Assembly: GCF_000801315.1 (NCBI RefSeq)
Contig: NZ_CP010054.1
Coordinates: 62,001-126,000, forward strand
Source: Hymenobacter sp. DG25B
GTDB lineage: Bacteria > Bacteroidota > Bacteroidia > Cytophagales > Hymenobacteraceae
Direction: 5' to 3'
DNA length: 64,000 nt
Shown here: positions 43,151-51,888 of the stretch, in pieces
Layout of the letters: each line of letters starts with the position of its first letter
How positions within the stretch are numbered: the first letter of the stretch is position 1
Translations under genes and position numbers: made by a program
The notes under the pieces: generated by a model
Told to the model about the DNA's origin: nothing
What the model saw: the letters and a program-made list of their open reading frames with translations, nothing else
Database searches by the model: none

Positions 43151-44244
43151 TAGCACCAGCTCGGGTACTCTTCCATACTCTGGCGCAGGCCATCGGAAAT
43201 GGCATCTACAAAGCGCTTGTCGGTAGCGGGCGCATCGGCGGCGGGGGCGCGGTCGGGTGCCTGGAAGGGCTCGTACATATCGGCCACCTCCTCTTCCAGA
43301 CTGGCGGTGGGCATGGGCACGGCATCGGCCACGCGCAGGCCTTCTTCAATTTCGGCCTTTATTTTTTCGCGGAACTGGTGGCGGGCGGTTTCGCTCAGAA
43401 CGCCCTGCTCCATCAGCCAGTTTTCGTAGTTCTGCACCGGGTCTTTCTGGGCCCACTCCTCAAACAGCTCCTGCGGCACGTACTTGGTGCCGGAGGCTTC
43501 CTCGTGGCCGCGCATGCGGAAGGTAAGCGCCTCCAGCAGCACGGGGCGCGGATTCTGGCGCAGGTCCTCGGCCAGGCGGCGCACCGTGTCGTACACTTCC
43601 AGCACGTTGTTGCCGTCTACCTGCACGGCTTCCATGCCGTAGGCGGGGCCTTTATCAATGAAGTAGCGAAAGCGGAACTGCTCGCGGGAGGGCGTGCTGA
43701 GGCCGTAGCCGTTGTTTTCAATGATGAAGATGACGGGCAGCTGCCACACGGCGGCCACGTTCAGGGCCTCGTGGAAATCCCCTTCCGAAGCGCCACCGTC
43801 GCCGCTGTAGGTGACGGTGATTTTATTGCGGCGGTCCAGCAGATCGGCCAGGGCAATGCCGCCGGCCACGGCCAGCTGCGGGCCGAGGTGGGAAATCATG
43901 CCCACGATATGGTGCTCGTTGGTGCCGAAGTGGAAGCTCCGGTCGCGGCCTTTGGTATAGCCGGTGGTTTTGCCCTGCCATTGGGCAAAAAGGCGGTCCA
44001 GGGGCACGTTGCGGCCAGTGAACACGCCCAGGTTGCGGTGCAGGGGCAGAATGTACTCATCCTCGTCCAGGGCCAGAGTGCTGCCCACCGAAATGGCTTC
44101 CTGCCCAATGCCCGAAAACCACTTGCTCACTTTGCCCTGGCGCAGCAGAATGAGCATTTTTTCCTCAATCATCCGGGGTTTCAGCAGGCCCTGGTACAGG
44201 TGGAGAAGCTGGTCGTTGGAGTAGTCCTTGCGGTCGAAGTTCAT
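43150..44244 (-). CDS. 2-oxo-acid dehydrogenase E1 alpha part of an alpha-beta fusion, frameshifted at its end
   Basis: The 364-residue frame begins MNFDRKDYSNDQLLHLYQGL. It has the E1 alpha thiamine-diphosphate motif GDGGASEGDFHEALNVAAVW...NNGYG, with SGIGQEAISVGSTLALDEDE before it. At the C terminus it continues into the first helix of the beta half (FVDAISDGLRQSMEEYP) and then terminates out of frame in SWC-stop. The enzyme decarboxylates pyruvate or branched-chain 2-oxo acids; fused E1 chains of this type are common in Bacteroidota. It has a clear promoter (44276-44283). Confidence 0.88.
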   Translation of the reverse strand: MNFDRKDYSNDQLLHLYQGLLKPRMIEEKMLILLRQGKVSKWFSGIGQEAISVGSTLALDEDEYILPLHRNLGVFTGRNVPLDRLFAQWQGKTTGYTKGRDRSFHFGTNEHHIVGMISHLGPQLAVAGGIALADLLDRRNKITVTYSGDGGASEGDFHEALNVAAVWQLPVIFIIENNGYGLSTPSREQFRFRYFIDKGPAYGMEAVQVDGNNVLEVYDTVRRLAEDLRQNPRPVLLEALTFRMRGHEEASGTKYVPQELFEEWAQKDPVQNYENWLMEQGVLSETARHQFREKIKAEIEEGLRVADAVPMPTASLEEEVADMYEPFQAPDRAPAADAPATDKRFVDAISDGLRQSMEEYPSWC

Positions 44245-44275
44245 GGAAAGCAGGCGGGTGGGAAGATGATGGCGC

Positions 44276-44283
44276 CAAAAGTA
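44276..44283 (-). promoter_or_regulatory. -7 promoter element of the E1 alpha-beta gene
   Basis: CAAAAGTA on the plus strand is TACTTTTG on the minus strand (exact TAnnTTTG), with TTTT 18 nt further upstream as a -33 candidate. Predicted leader is about 25 nt. Confidence 0.58.
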
Positions 44284-44383
44284 CGGGTTTGGGTTGGATG
44301 GAAAATCATTGCGGCGGCATAATGCAAGAAGCAGGTGGGCAGCCTCTATCTTCGGCGCTGATTCTTATCGTTTATTCTACTTT

Positions 44384-47041
44384 ATGAAGCATCGTTTACC
44401 CTTGGTTTTCCTATTGGTGAGCAGTTCCGCTATTCCGGGTCAGGCGCAAAACCCTGATTCGGCCGCTACCTTGCCAGCTTACCGCTACCAGCCTCCGCAG
44501 CTGACCACTATTCCTGGCGACAGTGTTATGCTAACCAACTTCCTGCCGCTACAGGAGCAGCTACGGCGGGTGGCCGGCGTGCAGGCAACGCCGTACTCCG
44601 GGGCGCCAGGGGCGGGCATGGTGGTGAGGATTCGGGGAGCAGCCAGCCTGGCACAGGAAGCCCAGCCGTTGTATGTGGTAGATGGCGTTCCGGCGTTTCA
44701 ACACACGTTCAAGCTTAATCACGATGCGGTAACGCCAACCGGAAATGGCTTCCAGCCCGTGGAAGCGCTGGAGCTGGATAACAACCCGCTGCTTAGTCTT
44801 CCAATTGAAGACATTGCCTCCGTGGAGGTATTGAAAGGTGCGTTGGAAACGGCACGCTATGGTTTCCAGGGCGTGAATGGGGTGATTCGCATCACTACTC
44901 GCCGCGGGCAGGCCGGGGCGCCTCGCCTGCGCTATTCAGGCTATGGCGGGGTGCAGCAGGCGCGCAGCCGCTACCAGTTGCTGGACGCCCAGGAGTATGC
45001 CGTGCTGGCCAATGAAAGCAGCCTCAACGCAGGGAAGGCTCCTCTCTTTTCCGAGGAGCAAATTGCCCGCCTGGGCAAAGGCACCGATTGGCAAAGCGAG
45101 CTGCTGCGCACGGCCACGGTGCAGGACCATCATTTGAGTGTGGATGGCGGCACAGCCCGCACTCACTATTATACCAGTGCCGATTATCTGAGCCAGAACG
45201 GGATATTGCTCAACTCCACCTTGCGCCGGGCCAGTGCCCGGCTGGGCCTGGAACAGCAGGTGGGCCAGCGGCTGCATCTGGCGGCAGGAATAGGAATCAG
45301 CCAAACCCGGCAGCGGCTGCCTTTTCATTATGTACTTGAAAATGCCCTGTATGCGGCGCCTACTACTCCCGTTCGCAACCCGGATGGCAGCTACACTATC
45401 GACGGCTCTGTAGTAAACCCGGTGAAACAGGCGAAAGAACATTACCAGACCCCACGGCAAGACCGGTTGCTGACTTACCTGGAAGCGCGCTACCAGTTTC
45501 TGCCTGGCTTATTGCTGGCTGTGAAAGGCAACCTGGAACAAGCATCTCTGCGCAGTAATTCCTACAGCAGTCCTTACCCGGGTGACGCGGCAGGGGCACA
45601 TGGTGAATTGCAGGCCACGTATCAGGATTGGACTCTGAATCCGGCACTACGCTTCACGCATAGCCTGGGCGAAGGCCGACACATACTATCAGCAGACCTG
45701 GAGGCTTTAGCACAGAAAAGCCTTTATGAGGATATGCGGAAAGAGTACGTACCAGTGGACCCACGGATAATATCCGGCGGATGGGCCATAGGAAAAAGTG
45801 GCGCTAGTTATGAGTCTGAAAAGCTGGGCACCCTGCTCCAAACCAGCTATACTTTTGCCAACCGCTACCAGCTGCAGGGCAGCCTGCGCCGTGATGCTTC
45901 CAGTGCCTTCGCCCTAAATGACCGGTGGGAATGGCTGCCGGGCGTTCAGGCCACCTGGCACGTAGCCCAGGAAAGCTTTCTACCGCGCAAAGACGCTATC
46001 AGCAAGCTGGATGCCTGGGTGGGCTGGGGCCATACCTCCGGCTCGGGTAATCTGGGGCGGAATTATTTTCAGATAGCGGTACCCAGCCCTGGTACCCCGG
46101 ACGGAAGAGCGGCTATGCTAGTACATGACCGGATACGCCAGCTGGAAGCCGGCATACTGGCTGGCCTGTGGCAGAACAGACTAACGGCAGGCGTAACGGC
46201 TTATTCCCGCCGGTCGGGCATAGGCAATGCAGTCAAATCCTATCCTTTTAGTCACAACGAACCTAACTTTTACAAGGTCCAGAACACCGGTCTGGAACTA
46301 ACAGCAACTGGCCGGTGGCAGGCCGGACGATTTACTGGCACTACTACGCTGGCCGCTGCCGCCAACCATAATCAGTACCAGTCGCAGCTCTACCCCTTTC
46401 GCTTCCCCTACCAGAGCACCACCGAGGGACAGCCATTCAGCACCTTTTTCGGACTGCGCTATGAGGGAGTAGACGCAACCGGCGCACCCCGCTTCCACGA
46501 TGCGAATGGCGACGGCGAAATTAACAACGAGGACCGCCAGGCACTGGGGAGCGGTTTGCCACGCCAACTGATAAGTATAGGCCAACAGATTTCGTATGAA
46601 CGCTTTTCGTTGGATGCGCAGCTGGATGGTATGTTTGGCTATCAGGTTTTCAATGTGCCCCTGCGCTATCTGGATAGCCCCATAGTCTATGGATTCAACG
46701 CTTCGGGCCGCATACTCGAGCGTTGGACGCCTGATAATCAGGAAACCGATGTACCCCGGACAGGGCAGGATATTTCCCAGTATGGCATGACCTCCTATAA
46801 CCTGCAATCCGGCAACCATGTGCGCCTGACCTCACTCACGCTCATCTGTAAGGTATGGCAAAAAGAAGTCCGCAGCATCAGCGTCTGGGCCGGCGGCCAC
46901 AACCTGCTGGTGCTATCTAAGTACCGCGGCTTTGACCCCAACGTAAGCAGCGCGGGCGCCGATAGCCAACAGGCCGGCCTCGATACCGGCGCCTACCCCA
47001 CCGCCCGTACTTTCCTGCTGGGCGTGCAGGCCACTCTATAA
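44384..47041 (+). CDS. SusC/RagA-like TonB-dependent outer-membrane receptor without a SusD partner
   Basis: The start ATG 44384 (MKHRLPLVFLLVSSSAIPGQ, signal peptide ending AQA) gives 885 residues. The plug domain has LPLQEQLRRVAGVQA, GMVVRIRGAASLAQEAQPLY VVDGVPAF and IEDIASVEVLKGALETARYG, GFQGVNGVIRITTRRG, the SusC/RagA signature. A long beta-barrel follows, ending TARTFLLGVQATL. Unlike most SusC proteins it lacks the N-terminal carboxypeptidase-regulatory-like domain, and no susD gene lies downstream. It would import a substrate (possibly a siderophore, vitamin or peptide) with TonB energy; the substrate is unknown. A TATCTTCG element (44347-44354) may be its -7 box. Confidence 0.88.
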   Translation: MKHRLPLVFLLVSSSAIPGQAQNPDSAATLPAYRYQPPQLTTIPGDSVMLTNFLPLQEQLRRVAGVQATPYSGAPGAGMVVRIRGAASLAQEAQPLYVVDGVPAFQHTFKLNHDAVTPTGNGFQPVEALELDNNPLLSLPIEDIASVEVLKGALETARYGFQGVNGVIRITTRRGQAGAPRLRYSGYGGVQQARSRYQLLDAQEYAVLANESSLNAGKAPLFSEEQIARLGKGTDWQSELLRTATVQDHHLSVDGGTARTHYYTSADYLSQNGILLNSTLRRASARLGLEQQVGQRLHLAAGIGISQTRQRLPFHYVLENALYAAPTTPVRNPDGSYTIDGSVVNPVKQAKEHYQTPRQDRLLTYLEARYQFLPGLLLAVKGNLEQASLRSNSYSSPYPGDAAGAHGELQATYQDWTLNPALRFTHSLGEGRHILSADLEALAQKSLYEDMRKEYVPVDPRIISGGWAIGKSGASYESEKLGTLLQTSYTFANRYQLQGSLRRDASSAFALNDRWEWLPGVQATWHVAQESFLPRKDAISKLDAWVGWGHTSGSGNLGRNYFQIAVPSPGTPDGRAAMLVHDRIRQLEAGILAGLWQNRLTAGVTAYSRRSGIGNAVKSYPFSHNEPNFYKVQNTGLELTATGRWQAGRFTGTTTLAAAANHNQYQSQLYPFRFPYQSTTEGQPFSTFFGLRYEGVDATGAPRFHDANGDGEINNEDRQALGSGLPRQLISIGQQISYERFSLDAQLDGMFGYQVFNVPLRYLDSPIVYGFNASGRILERWTPDNQETDVPRTGQDISQYGMTSYNLQSGNHVRLTSLTLICKVWQKEVRSISVWAGGHNLLVLSKYRGFDPNVSSAGADSQQAGLDTGAYPTARTFLLGVQATL

Positions 47042-47056
47042 GGCGCGGTACCCCCT

Positions 47057-47171
47057 GTAGCGCGAAGCTCCGGCTTTGCGCACGAGCAACGCGAGTTCCC
47101 ACGTGGGTGCAGACATGAACATACGCCTGCTACTCGCTGCGCTCGTGCGCGAAACCGGAGCTTCGCGCTAC
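47057..47171. repeat. REP-pair (BIME-like) inverted repeat, copy 3 of 3
   Basis: The 115-bp element begins GTAGCGCGAAGCTCCGGCTT and ends with the near-complement GAGCTTCGCGCTAC. Arms differ by a few transitions, and the spacer ends TACGCCTGCT as in copy 1. It lies 15 bp past the TonB receptor stop. Confidence 0.85.
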
Positions 47172-47206
47172 TTTCGCTAGCGGCTTTTTTCTATTTTTGA
47201 AGAACA

Positions 47207-47230
47207 GAAAGCACCCATTTGGGTGCTTTC
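47207..47230 (+). terminator. Hairpin upstream of the M16 peptidase gene
   Basis: GAAAGCACCC-ATTT-GGGTGCTTTC is a perfect 10-bp stem. It lacks a U-run downstream, so it may be a weak terminator for the TonB receptor or a leader structure. Confidence 0.5.
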
Positions 47231-47295
47231 CCTGTTTAAGTCGGAACAACGGGCTGCGGCCAGGACGCCGCTTCCCATCTGCTGCCCACCCTCCT

Positions 47296-48579
47296 ATGAT
47301 TCATTTCGAAGAATTTACCCTCGATAACGGCCTGCGCTGCATTGTGCACGAAGACCACAGCACGCCCATGGCCGTGCTCAATATCTTATATAACGTAGGC
47401 TCGCGCGACGAAGACCCGGCGCATACCGGCTTTGCGCACTTGTTTGAGCATTTGATGTTCTCCGGCTCGGTGAATATTCCCAGCTACGACGAGCCCCTGC
47501 AGCTGGTGGGCGGCGAGAACAATGCCTTCACCTCCCCCGATATCACCAACTATTACCTCACGCTACCGGCCGCCAATATTGAAACCGGTTTCTGGCTGGA
47601 ATCGGACCGGATGCTGAGCCTAGCGTTTTCTGAAAACGGTCTGGAAGTGCAGCGCAAAGTAGTGGTGGAAGAGTTTAAGCAGAACTACCTCAACCAGCCC
47701 TATGGCGACGTGTGGCTGAAGCTGCGCCCGCTGGCTTACCAGACGCACCCCTATAACTGGGCCACCATCGGCAAGGAAATCAGCCACATCGAAGACGCCA
47801 CCATGCAACAGGTGCGCGACTTCTTTGCCAAGCACTACTCGCCCGCCAACGCCGTTCTGGTAGTGGCCGGGGCCGTAACCCGCGCCGAGGCCCAGCGCCT
47901 GGCCGAAAAGTGGTTTGGCCCTATTCCGGGCGGCACACGCTATGAGCGCAACCTGCCCCAGGAGCCGCGCCAGACCCAGGCCCGCACCCTGGACGTATCC
48001 GCCGATGTGCCCCTGAATGCCTTCTACAAAGTGTACCACATGCCCGCCCGCACCGACGAGGCGTATTATACCGTGGACTTGCTGAGTGATGTGCTGGGCC
48101 GGGGCAAGTCCTCGCGCCTGTATCAGCAGCTGGTGAAGGACGAGCCTTTGTTTAACTCGATTTCCGCCTCCGTTACCGGCTCCCTGGAGCCCGGTTTGGT
48201 GGTTATCAGCGGCCGCCTGAATGCCGGGGTTTCTCTGGAGCAGGCCGAAGCTGCCGTAGAGAAGGTAGTAGCTGAGCTTCGCACTACCCTGGTAGGCAGC
48301 GAAGAGCTGGAAAAAGTAAAAAATCAGGCCGAAGCCAGTATTGTATTCGGCGAAATTGAGTTGCTGAACCGGGCCATGAATCTGGCTTACTGCAAGCTGA
48401 TGGGGAATGCTGATTTAATTAACCAGGAGAGTACCCAGATTCAGGCCGTAACCCCGGAAGGGCTGTTGGCTGCGGCACAGGAGGTATTGCGCCCCGAAAA
48501 TAGCAGCACCTTGCGCTACCACGCGCAGGCAAGCGTAGCCACCACTGCTGACTCAGAAGAGGTCAGTGCTGCTGGTTAA
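47296..48579 (+). CDS. M16-family zinc metallopeptidase
   Basis: The start ATG 47296 (MIHFEEFTLDNGLRCIVHED) gives 427 residues. The inverted zinc motif HxxEH is present in GFAHLFEHLMF, with the downstream Glu in KVVVEEFKQN. The C-terminal M16C domain contains TLDVSADVPLNAFYKVYHMP and LLSDVLGRGKSSRLYQQLVK. M16 peptidases degrade small peptides and often work as pairs with an inactive partner; no partner gene is adjacent here. No signal peptide is visible, so it is probably cytoplasmic. Its last 27 bp overlap the convergent gene. Confidence 0.9.
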   Translation: MIHFEEFTLDNGLRCIVHEDHSTPMAVLNILYNVGSRDEDPAHTGFAHLFEHLMFSGSVNIPSYDEPLQLVGGENNAFTSPDITNYYLTLPAANIETGFWLESDRMLSLAFSENGLEVQRKVVVEEFKQNYLNQPYGDVWLKLRPLAYQTHPYNWATIGKEISHIEDATMQQVRDFFAKHYSPANAVLVVAGAVTRAEAQRLAEKWFGPIPGGTRYERNLPQEPRQTQARTLDVSADVPLNAFYKVYHMPARTDEAYYTVDLLSDVLGRGKSSRLYQQLVKDEPLFNSISASVTGSLEPGLVVISGRLNAGVSLEQAEAAVEKVVAELRTTLVGSEELEKVKNQAEASIVFGEIELLNRAMNLAYCKLMGNADLINQESTQIQAVTPEGLLAAAQEVLRPENSSTLRYHAQASVATTADSEEVSAAG

Positions 48580-48972
48580 GCCGAGGAATACGCTTTGGGT
48601 ATTAGCGCTTTCTAGGAGATTTGCGGGGGTAGCCGCCGGCTGTTTGGTGGTGGCTTCACCCCCACTTTTAGAGGATAAGCTGGAAGCACCGGAAACTGGT
48701 TTGGCGGGCTTCTTTTTCAGAGGGCGGCCCATATAGTCGGTGGTAGGTGGGCTGGGCATATTCAGCCGCATGCCGGGAGCCAGCTGTAAATGTTCTTCCC
48801 CACGGCGCTTAGATGCATCGTAGCGGGAGTAGGCGCCGGCACGGGGCTTCGGGTGCGTGCTGCTGCTGCGGTGGTACGCAGCCTTAGTGGGCTTCCTGTT
48901 CTGGGCCAGGCCAGCGGGTGCACTCAGCAAGAGAAGCGCGGCTGCCAGGAGTAATAGGGTGCTGGATTTCAT
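48553..48972 (-). CDS. Secreted hypothetical protein with an APG-TTDYxGRP motif
   Basis: The start ATG 48972 gives 139 residues with a signal peptide (MKSSTLLLLAAALLLLSAPA, GLAQ). The mature protein is basic and low-complexity (AAYHRSSSTHPKPRAGAYSR). It carries LAPGMRLNMPSPPTTDYMGR, then PLKKKPAKPVSG, and ends in SSTDLF. The APG...TTDYxGRP(L/I) motif recurs in the neighbouring protein at 49147-49698, so the two are a diverged pair. No function known. Its 3' end overlaps the M16 gene by 27 bp. Confidence 0.68.
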   Translation of the reverse strand: MKSSTLLLLAAALLLLSAPAGLAQNRKPTKAAYHRSSSTHPKPRAGAYSRYDASKRRGEEHLQLAPGMRLNMPSPPTTDYMGRPLKKKPAKPVSGASSLSSKSGGEATTKQPAATPANLLESANTQSVFLGLTSSTDLF

Positions 48973-49146
48973 TTGCGTGCGGGTATAAGTGGAATATAGA
49001 AGGTGACTTAAGCGGTGAGCACTCAAAAAACTGCATTCGACTAATATTTAATTGATTAATAATCAGCAAATAGCAAGCCAATACGCTGAAAATAAAAATG
49101 CCCAAACCATAAGATTTGGGCATTCCTTACAAAATATCTTTCCTGA

Positions 49147-49698
49147 CTACCATCCGCCGGAATCCCAGCCAGAAGTCGTTTTTTTCTTGGCGGGCGCGGG
49201 GGCTTTTTTAGCAGGCGCTTTGGTGGAGGTGGTGCTGGCGGGCTTCTTGGCCGTAGTAGCCGTGCTGGCAGGAACCATTGCTTTTACCGCTGGCTCCGTG
49301 GCTTCTACGCTTTGGCCACCCAAGGCATCACCGGCCTGCGAATTAGCATCAGTGGCAATAACAGGGGCCGCTTCCGGCGCCGCAGCGGCCGGGGCCGGCA
49401 CGCCCCAGGGCTCGGCCACTTTACGCCGCACGTACCGGGGAATGGGCCGCCCGCGGTAGTCGGTAGTAACCCGGGCAGCGGGGGCGGCGGTAAACCCCGG
49501 CGCTACCTGCATGCCGTCAATATCACTGGTGGTATTGGTAGGGGCACCAAATCCATCGGAGGCAGCAGGGGTAGTAGCGGGTGCCGGCGTAGTAGTGGCG
49601 GGAGTAGCCGGAGCCGGGGTGGCGGTTTGTTGCGCCAGGGCTACGGAGCTACTGACGGTAGTGGCTGCCAGAAGCCAGAAGAAAACAGATTTTTGCAT
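49147..49698 (-). CDS. Secreted Ala/Pro/Thr-rich protein with an APG-TTDYxGRP motif
   Basis: The 183-residue protein has a signal peptide (MQKSVFFWLLAATTVSSSVA, LAQQ). Long Ala/Pro/Thr and Lys/Ala repeats follow (TATPAPATPATTTPAPATTP; KAPAKKAPAPAKKKTT). In between lies the motif VAPGFTAAPAARVTTDYRGR, then PIPRYVRRKV, shared with the gene 174 bp downstream. The low-complexity regions suggest a flexible surface or linker protein. Unknown function. Confidence 0.68.
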   Translation of the reverse strand: MQKSVFFWLLAATTVSSSVALAQQTATPAPATPATTTPAPATTPAASDGFGAPTNTTSDIDGMQVAPGFTAAPAARVTTDYRGRPIPRYVRRKVAEPWGVPAPAAAAPEAAPVIATDANSQAGDALGGQSVEATEPAVKAMVPASTATTAKKPASTTSTKAPAKKAPAPAKKKTTSGWDSGGW

Positions 49699-49899
49699 GG
49701 CAATTATGAGGTTCTACGAGTGAGAGTCGGTGGATGAAAAGCAGAGGAGTAAACTACAAAAAAGGAATGTTATTTATTATATAAATCATATAATTTATCA
49801 CATTAATACTATTTTGCTATCAACCTGAAATGATTCAATACGCTTTTGCGGGAAGAAAGTCCATCAAAAAGTGAGTGCCGACGGTTTGCAGGGAGCGTG

Positions 49900-49907
49900 T
49901 ACCTTTG
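49900..49907 (+). promoter_or_regulatory. -7 promoter element of pheS, almost leaderless
   Basis: TACCTTTG is an exact -7 match. The start site would be about 49914, one nucleotide before the ATG at 49915. This also excludes the upstream in-frame start at 49846. Confidence 0.58.
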
Positions 49908-49914
49908 TAACACT

Positions 49915-50952
49915 ATGCAGGAGAATATCACGCGGCTGCAGACCGCCATTGAAACCTACGACCTCACAACCCCGGAACAGCTGGAGCAGTTCCGTATTGC
50001 TTTCACCGGTCGCAAAGGGCAGCTGGCTGATTTATTTGATCAGCTGAAAACCGTACCCCAGGAAGACCGTCGCGCTGTGGGTCAGCAGCTTAACCTGCTC
50101 AAGCAGCTGGCGCAGGCCCGCTTCGACGAGCGCCAGCAACAGTTGGAGGCCGCTACCAGCAATGCCCCCGCCGACCCTACCTTCGACTACTCTCTGCCCA
50201 CCGTACCCAATGCGCTGGGCACCCGCCACCCACTAAGCTTGGTGCGCGAGGAAATTACGCGCATTCTGGCCCGCATTGGCTTTAACGTGGCCGAGGGTCC
50301 GGAAATTGAGGACGACTGGCACAATTTCACGGCCCTGAACTTCCCCGAAAACCATCCGGCCCGGGATATGCAGGACACGTTCTTTGTGCACCGCACGCCC
50401 GGCGAGCAGGAATGGGTGCTGCGCACGCACACCAGCCCGGTGCAGGTGCGCGTGATGAAGGCCCAGCAGCCGCCCATCCGCAGCATTATGCCCGGCCGCG
50501 TGTACCGCAACGAGGCCATTTCGGCCCGTGCCCACATGATGTTCCATCAGGTGGAGGCGCTGTTCGTGGATGAAAACGTGAGCTTCGCCGACCTCAAGCA
50601 GACCGTGTACTACTTTGTGCAGGAGCTGTTCGGAGCCGATGTGCAGGTGCGCTTCCGCCCCTCTTTCTTCCCCTTCACCGAGCCCAGCGCCGAAATTGAC
50701 ATTACTTGCCTGATTTGCAAAGGCAAGGGCTGCAACATCTGCAAGCAAACCGGCTGGGTAGAAATTGGCGGCTGCGGCATGGTAGACCCCGCCGTGCTGG
50801 AGCAGTCCGGCATTGATGCGGAACGCTACTCCGGCTACGCCTGGGGCATGGGCATTGAGCGCATTGCCATGCTCAAGTACCAGATTAAAGACCTGCGCCT
50901 GTTCACGGAAAACGACATGCGTTTCCTGCGCCAGTTTGAAGGCGTGCAATAA
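49915..50952 (+). CDS. pheS: Phenylalanyl-tRNA synthetase alpha subunit
   Basis: The start ATG 49915 (MQENITRLQTAIETYDLTTP) gives 345 residues, normal for PheS. The N-terminal coiled coil is followed by class II aminoacyl-tRNA synthetase motifs: HPLSLVREEITRILARIGFN, FHQVEALFVDENVSFADLKQ, RFRPSFFPFTEPSAEIDITC (motif 2/3 region), and WGMGIERIAMLKY (motif 3). A CLICKGKGCNICKQ insert gives a likely zinc site. It charges tRNA-Phe with PheT, whose gene is not adjacent, which is usual in this phylum. Confidence 0.96.
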   Translation: MQENITRLQTAIETYDLTTPEQLEQFRIAFTGRKGQLADLFDQLKTVPQEDRRAVGQQLNLLKQLAQARFDERQQQLEAATSNAPADPTFDYSLPTVPNALGTRHPLSLVREEITRILARIGFNVAEGPEIEDDWHNFTALNFPENHPARDMQDTFFVHRTPGEQEWVLRTHTSPVQVRVMKAQQPPIRSIMPGRVYRNEAISARAHMMFHQVEALFVDENVSFADLKQTVYYFVQELFGADVQVRFRPSFFPFTEPSAEIDITCLICKGKGCNICKQTGWVEIGGCGMVDPAVLEQSGIDAERYSGYAWGMGIERIAMLKYQIKDLRLFTENDMRFLRQFEGVQ

Positions 50953-50994
50953 ACTACGTTGAGCTAAGTTCTTCTGAAATAACGCCTGCTTTCT

Positions 50995-51888
50995 ATGTCT
51001 GATTCCTCTGCCCAACCCCTCAGCGCCACCAACCAGCAACCCGGCATTACTACCATTGCTATTGTGGGCGCGGGCACCATGGGGCTGGGCATTGCGCAGG
51101 TGTGCGTGCAGCACGGCTTTCCCACCATCCTCTTCGATATCAACGAAGCAGTATTAACGAAAGCCCAGCAGAGCATTGCGGCCGGCCTGAGCAAGCTGGT
51201 GGACAAAGGCAAGCTAACTGCTGAAGAGCGGGAAGCAGCCCTGGCCCGCCTGCGCCCTACCACCGACCTTTCCACCGTGCAGGCCGACCTGATTGTGGAA
51301 GCCGTGGTGGAGAAGCTCAGCGTGAAGCACCAGCTGTTTCAGGAGCTGGCGGCGCTGAACCCGCCCACCACTATTCTGGCATCTAACACCTCGTCGTTGC
51401 CAATCACCCGGCTAGCGGCGCCCATTCAGCACCCCGAGCGGGTGGTGGGCATGCACTTCTTTAACCCGGCGCCGCTTATGCCGCTGGTGGAGGTTATCAG
51501 CGGAGTAGCCACGGCTCCGGCCGTAGCCGATGCGGTGTTTGCCCTGGCGGAGAAACTGGGCAAAAAGCCCGTGCGGGCGGCCGATGCGCCCGGTTTTATT
51601 GTAAACCGGGTGGCCCGCCATTTCTACGTGGAGGGCCTCAAGATTGTGGAAGAGCAGGTAGCGTCTTTTCAGGTGGTGGATGAGCTCATGGAAGCCACCG
51701 GTTTCCGCATGGGGCCCTTCCGCCTGATGGACCTGATTGGTGTAGACACCAACTTCTCCGTTACCTCCGCCATGTTTGAGGCCTTCCACTTCGACCCTAA
51801 ATTCCGCCCCAGCCGTATTCAGCAGCAGAAAGTAGATGCCGGCCAGCACGGCCGCAAAACCGGCCGAGGATTTTATGACTACTCCTGA
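50995..51888 (+). CDS. 3-hydroxybutyryl-CoA dehydrogenase family protein
   Basis: The 297-residue enzyme has the NAD-binding Rossmann motif IAIVGAGTMGLGIAQVCVQH near the N terminus. The 3-hydroxyacyl-CoA dehydrogenase signature follows: GMHFFNPAPLMPLVEVISG, with the catalytic His in HFFNP, then DAPGFIVNRVARHFYVEGLK, and the C-terminal GRKTGRGFYDYS. It oxidises 3-hydroxyacyl-CoA to 3-oxoacyl-CoA in fatty-acid or phenylacetate degradation or butyrate metabolism. It lies 42 bp after pheS and overlaps the next gene by 14 bp. Confidence 0.92.
   Translation: MSDSSAQPLSATNQQPGITTIAIVGAGTMGLGIAQVCVQHGFPTILFDINEAVLTKAQQSIAAGLSKLVDKGKLTAEEREAALARLRPTTDLSTVQADLIVEAVVEKLSVKHQLFQELAALNPPTTILASNTSSLPITRLAAPIQHPERVVGMHFFNPAPLMPLVEVISGVATAPAVADAVFALAEKLGKKPVRAADAPGFIVNRVARHFYVEGLKIVEEQVASFQVVDELMEATGFRMGPFRLMDLIGVDTNFSVTSAMFEAFHFDPKFRPSRIQQQKVDAGQHGRKTGRGFYDYS

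Noticed and set aside
42266..44244. Programmed frameshift joining E1 alpha and beta
   Set aside because: There is no slippery heptamer or downstream pseudoknot visible; a missing C or separate coupled translation explains the data more simply.
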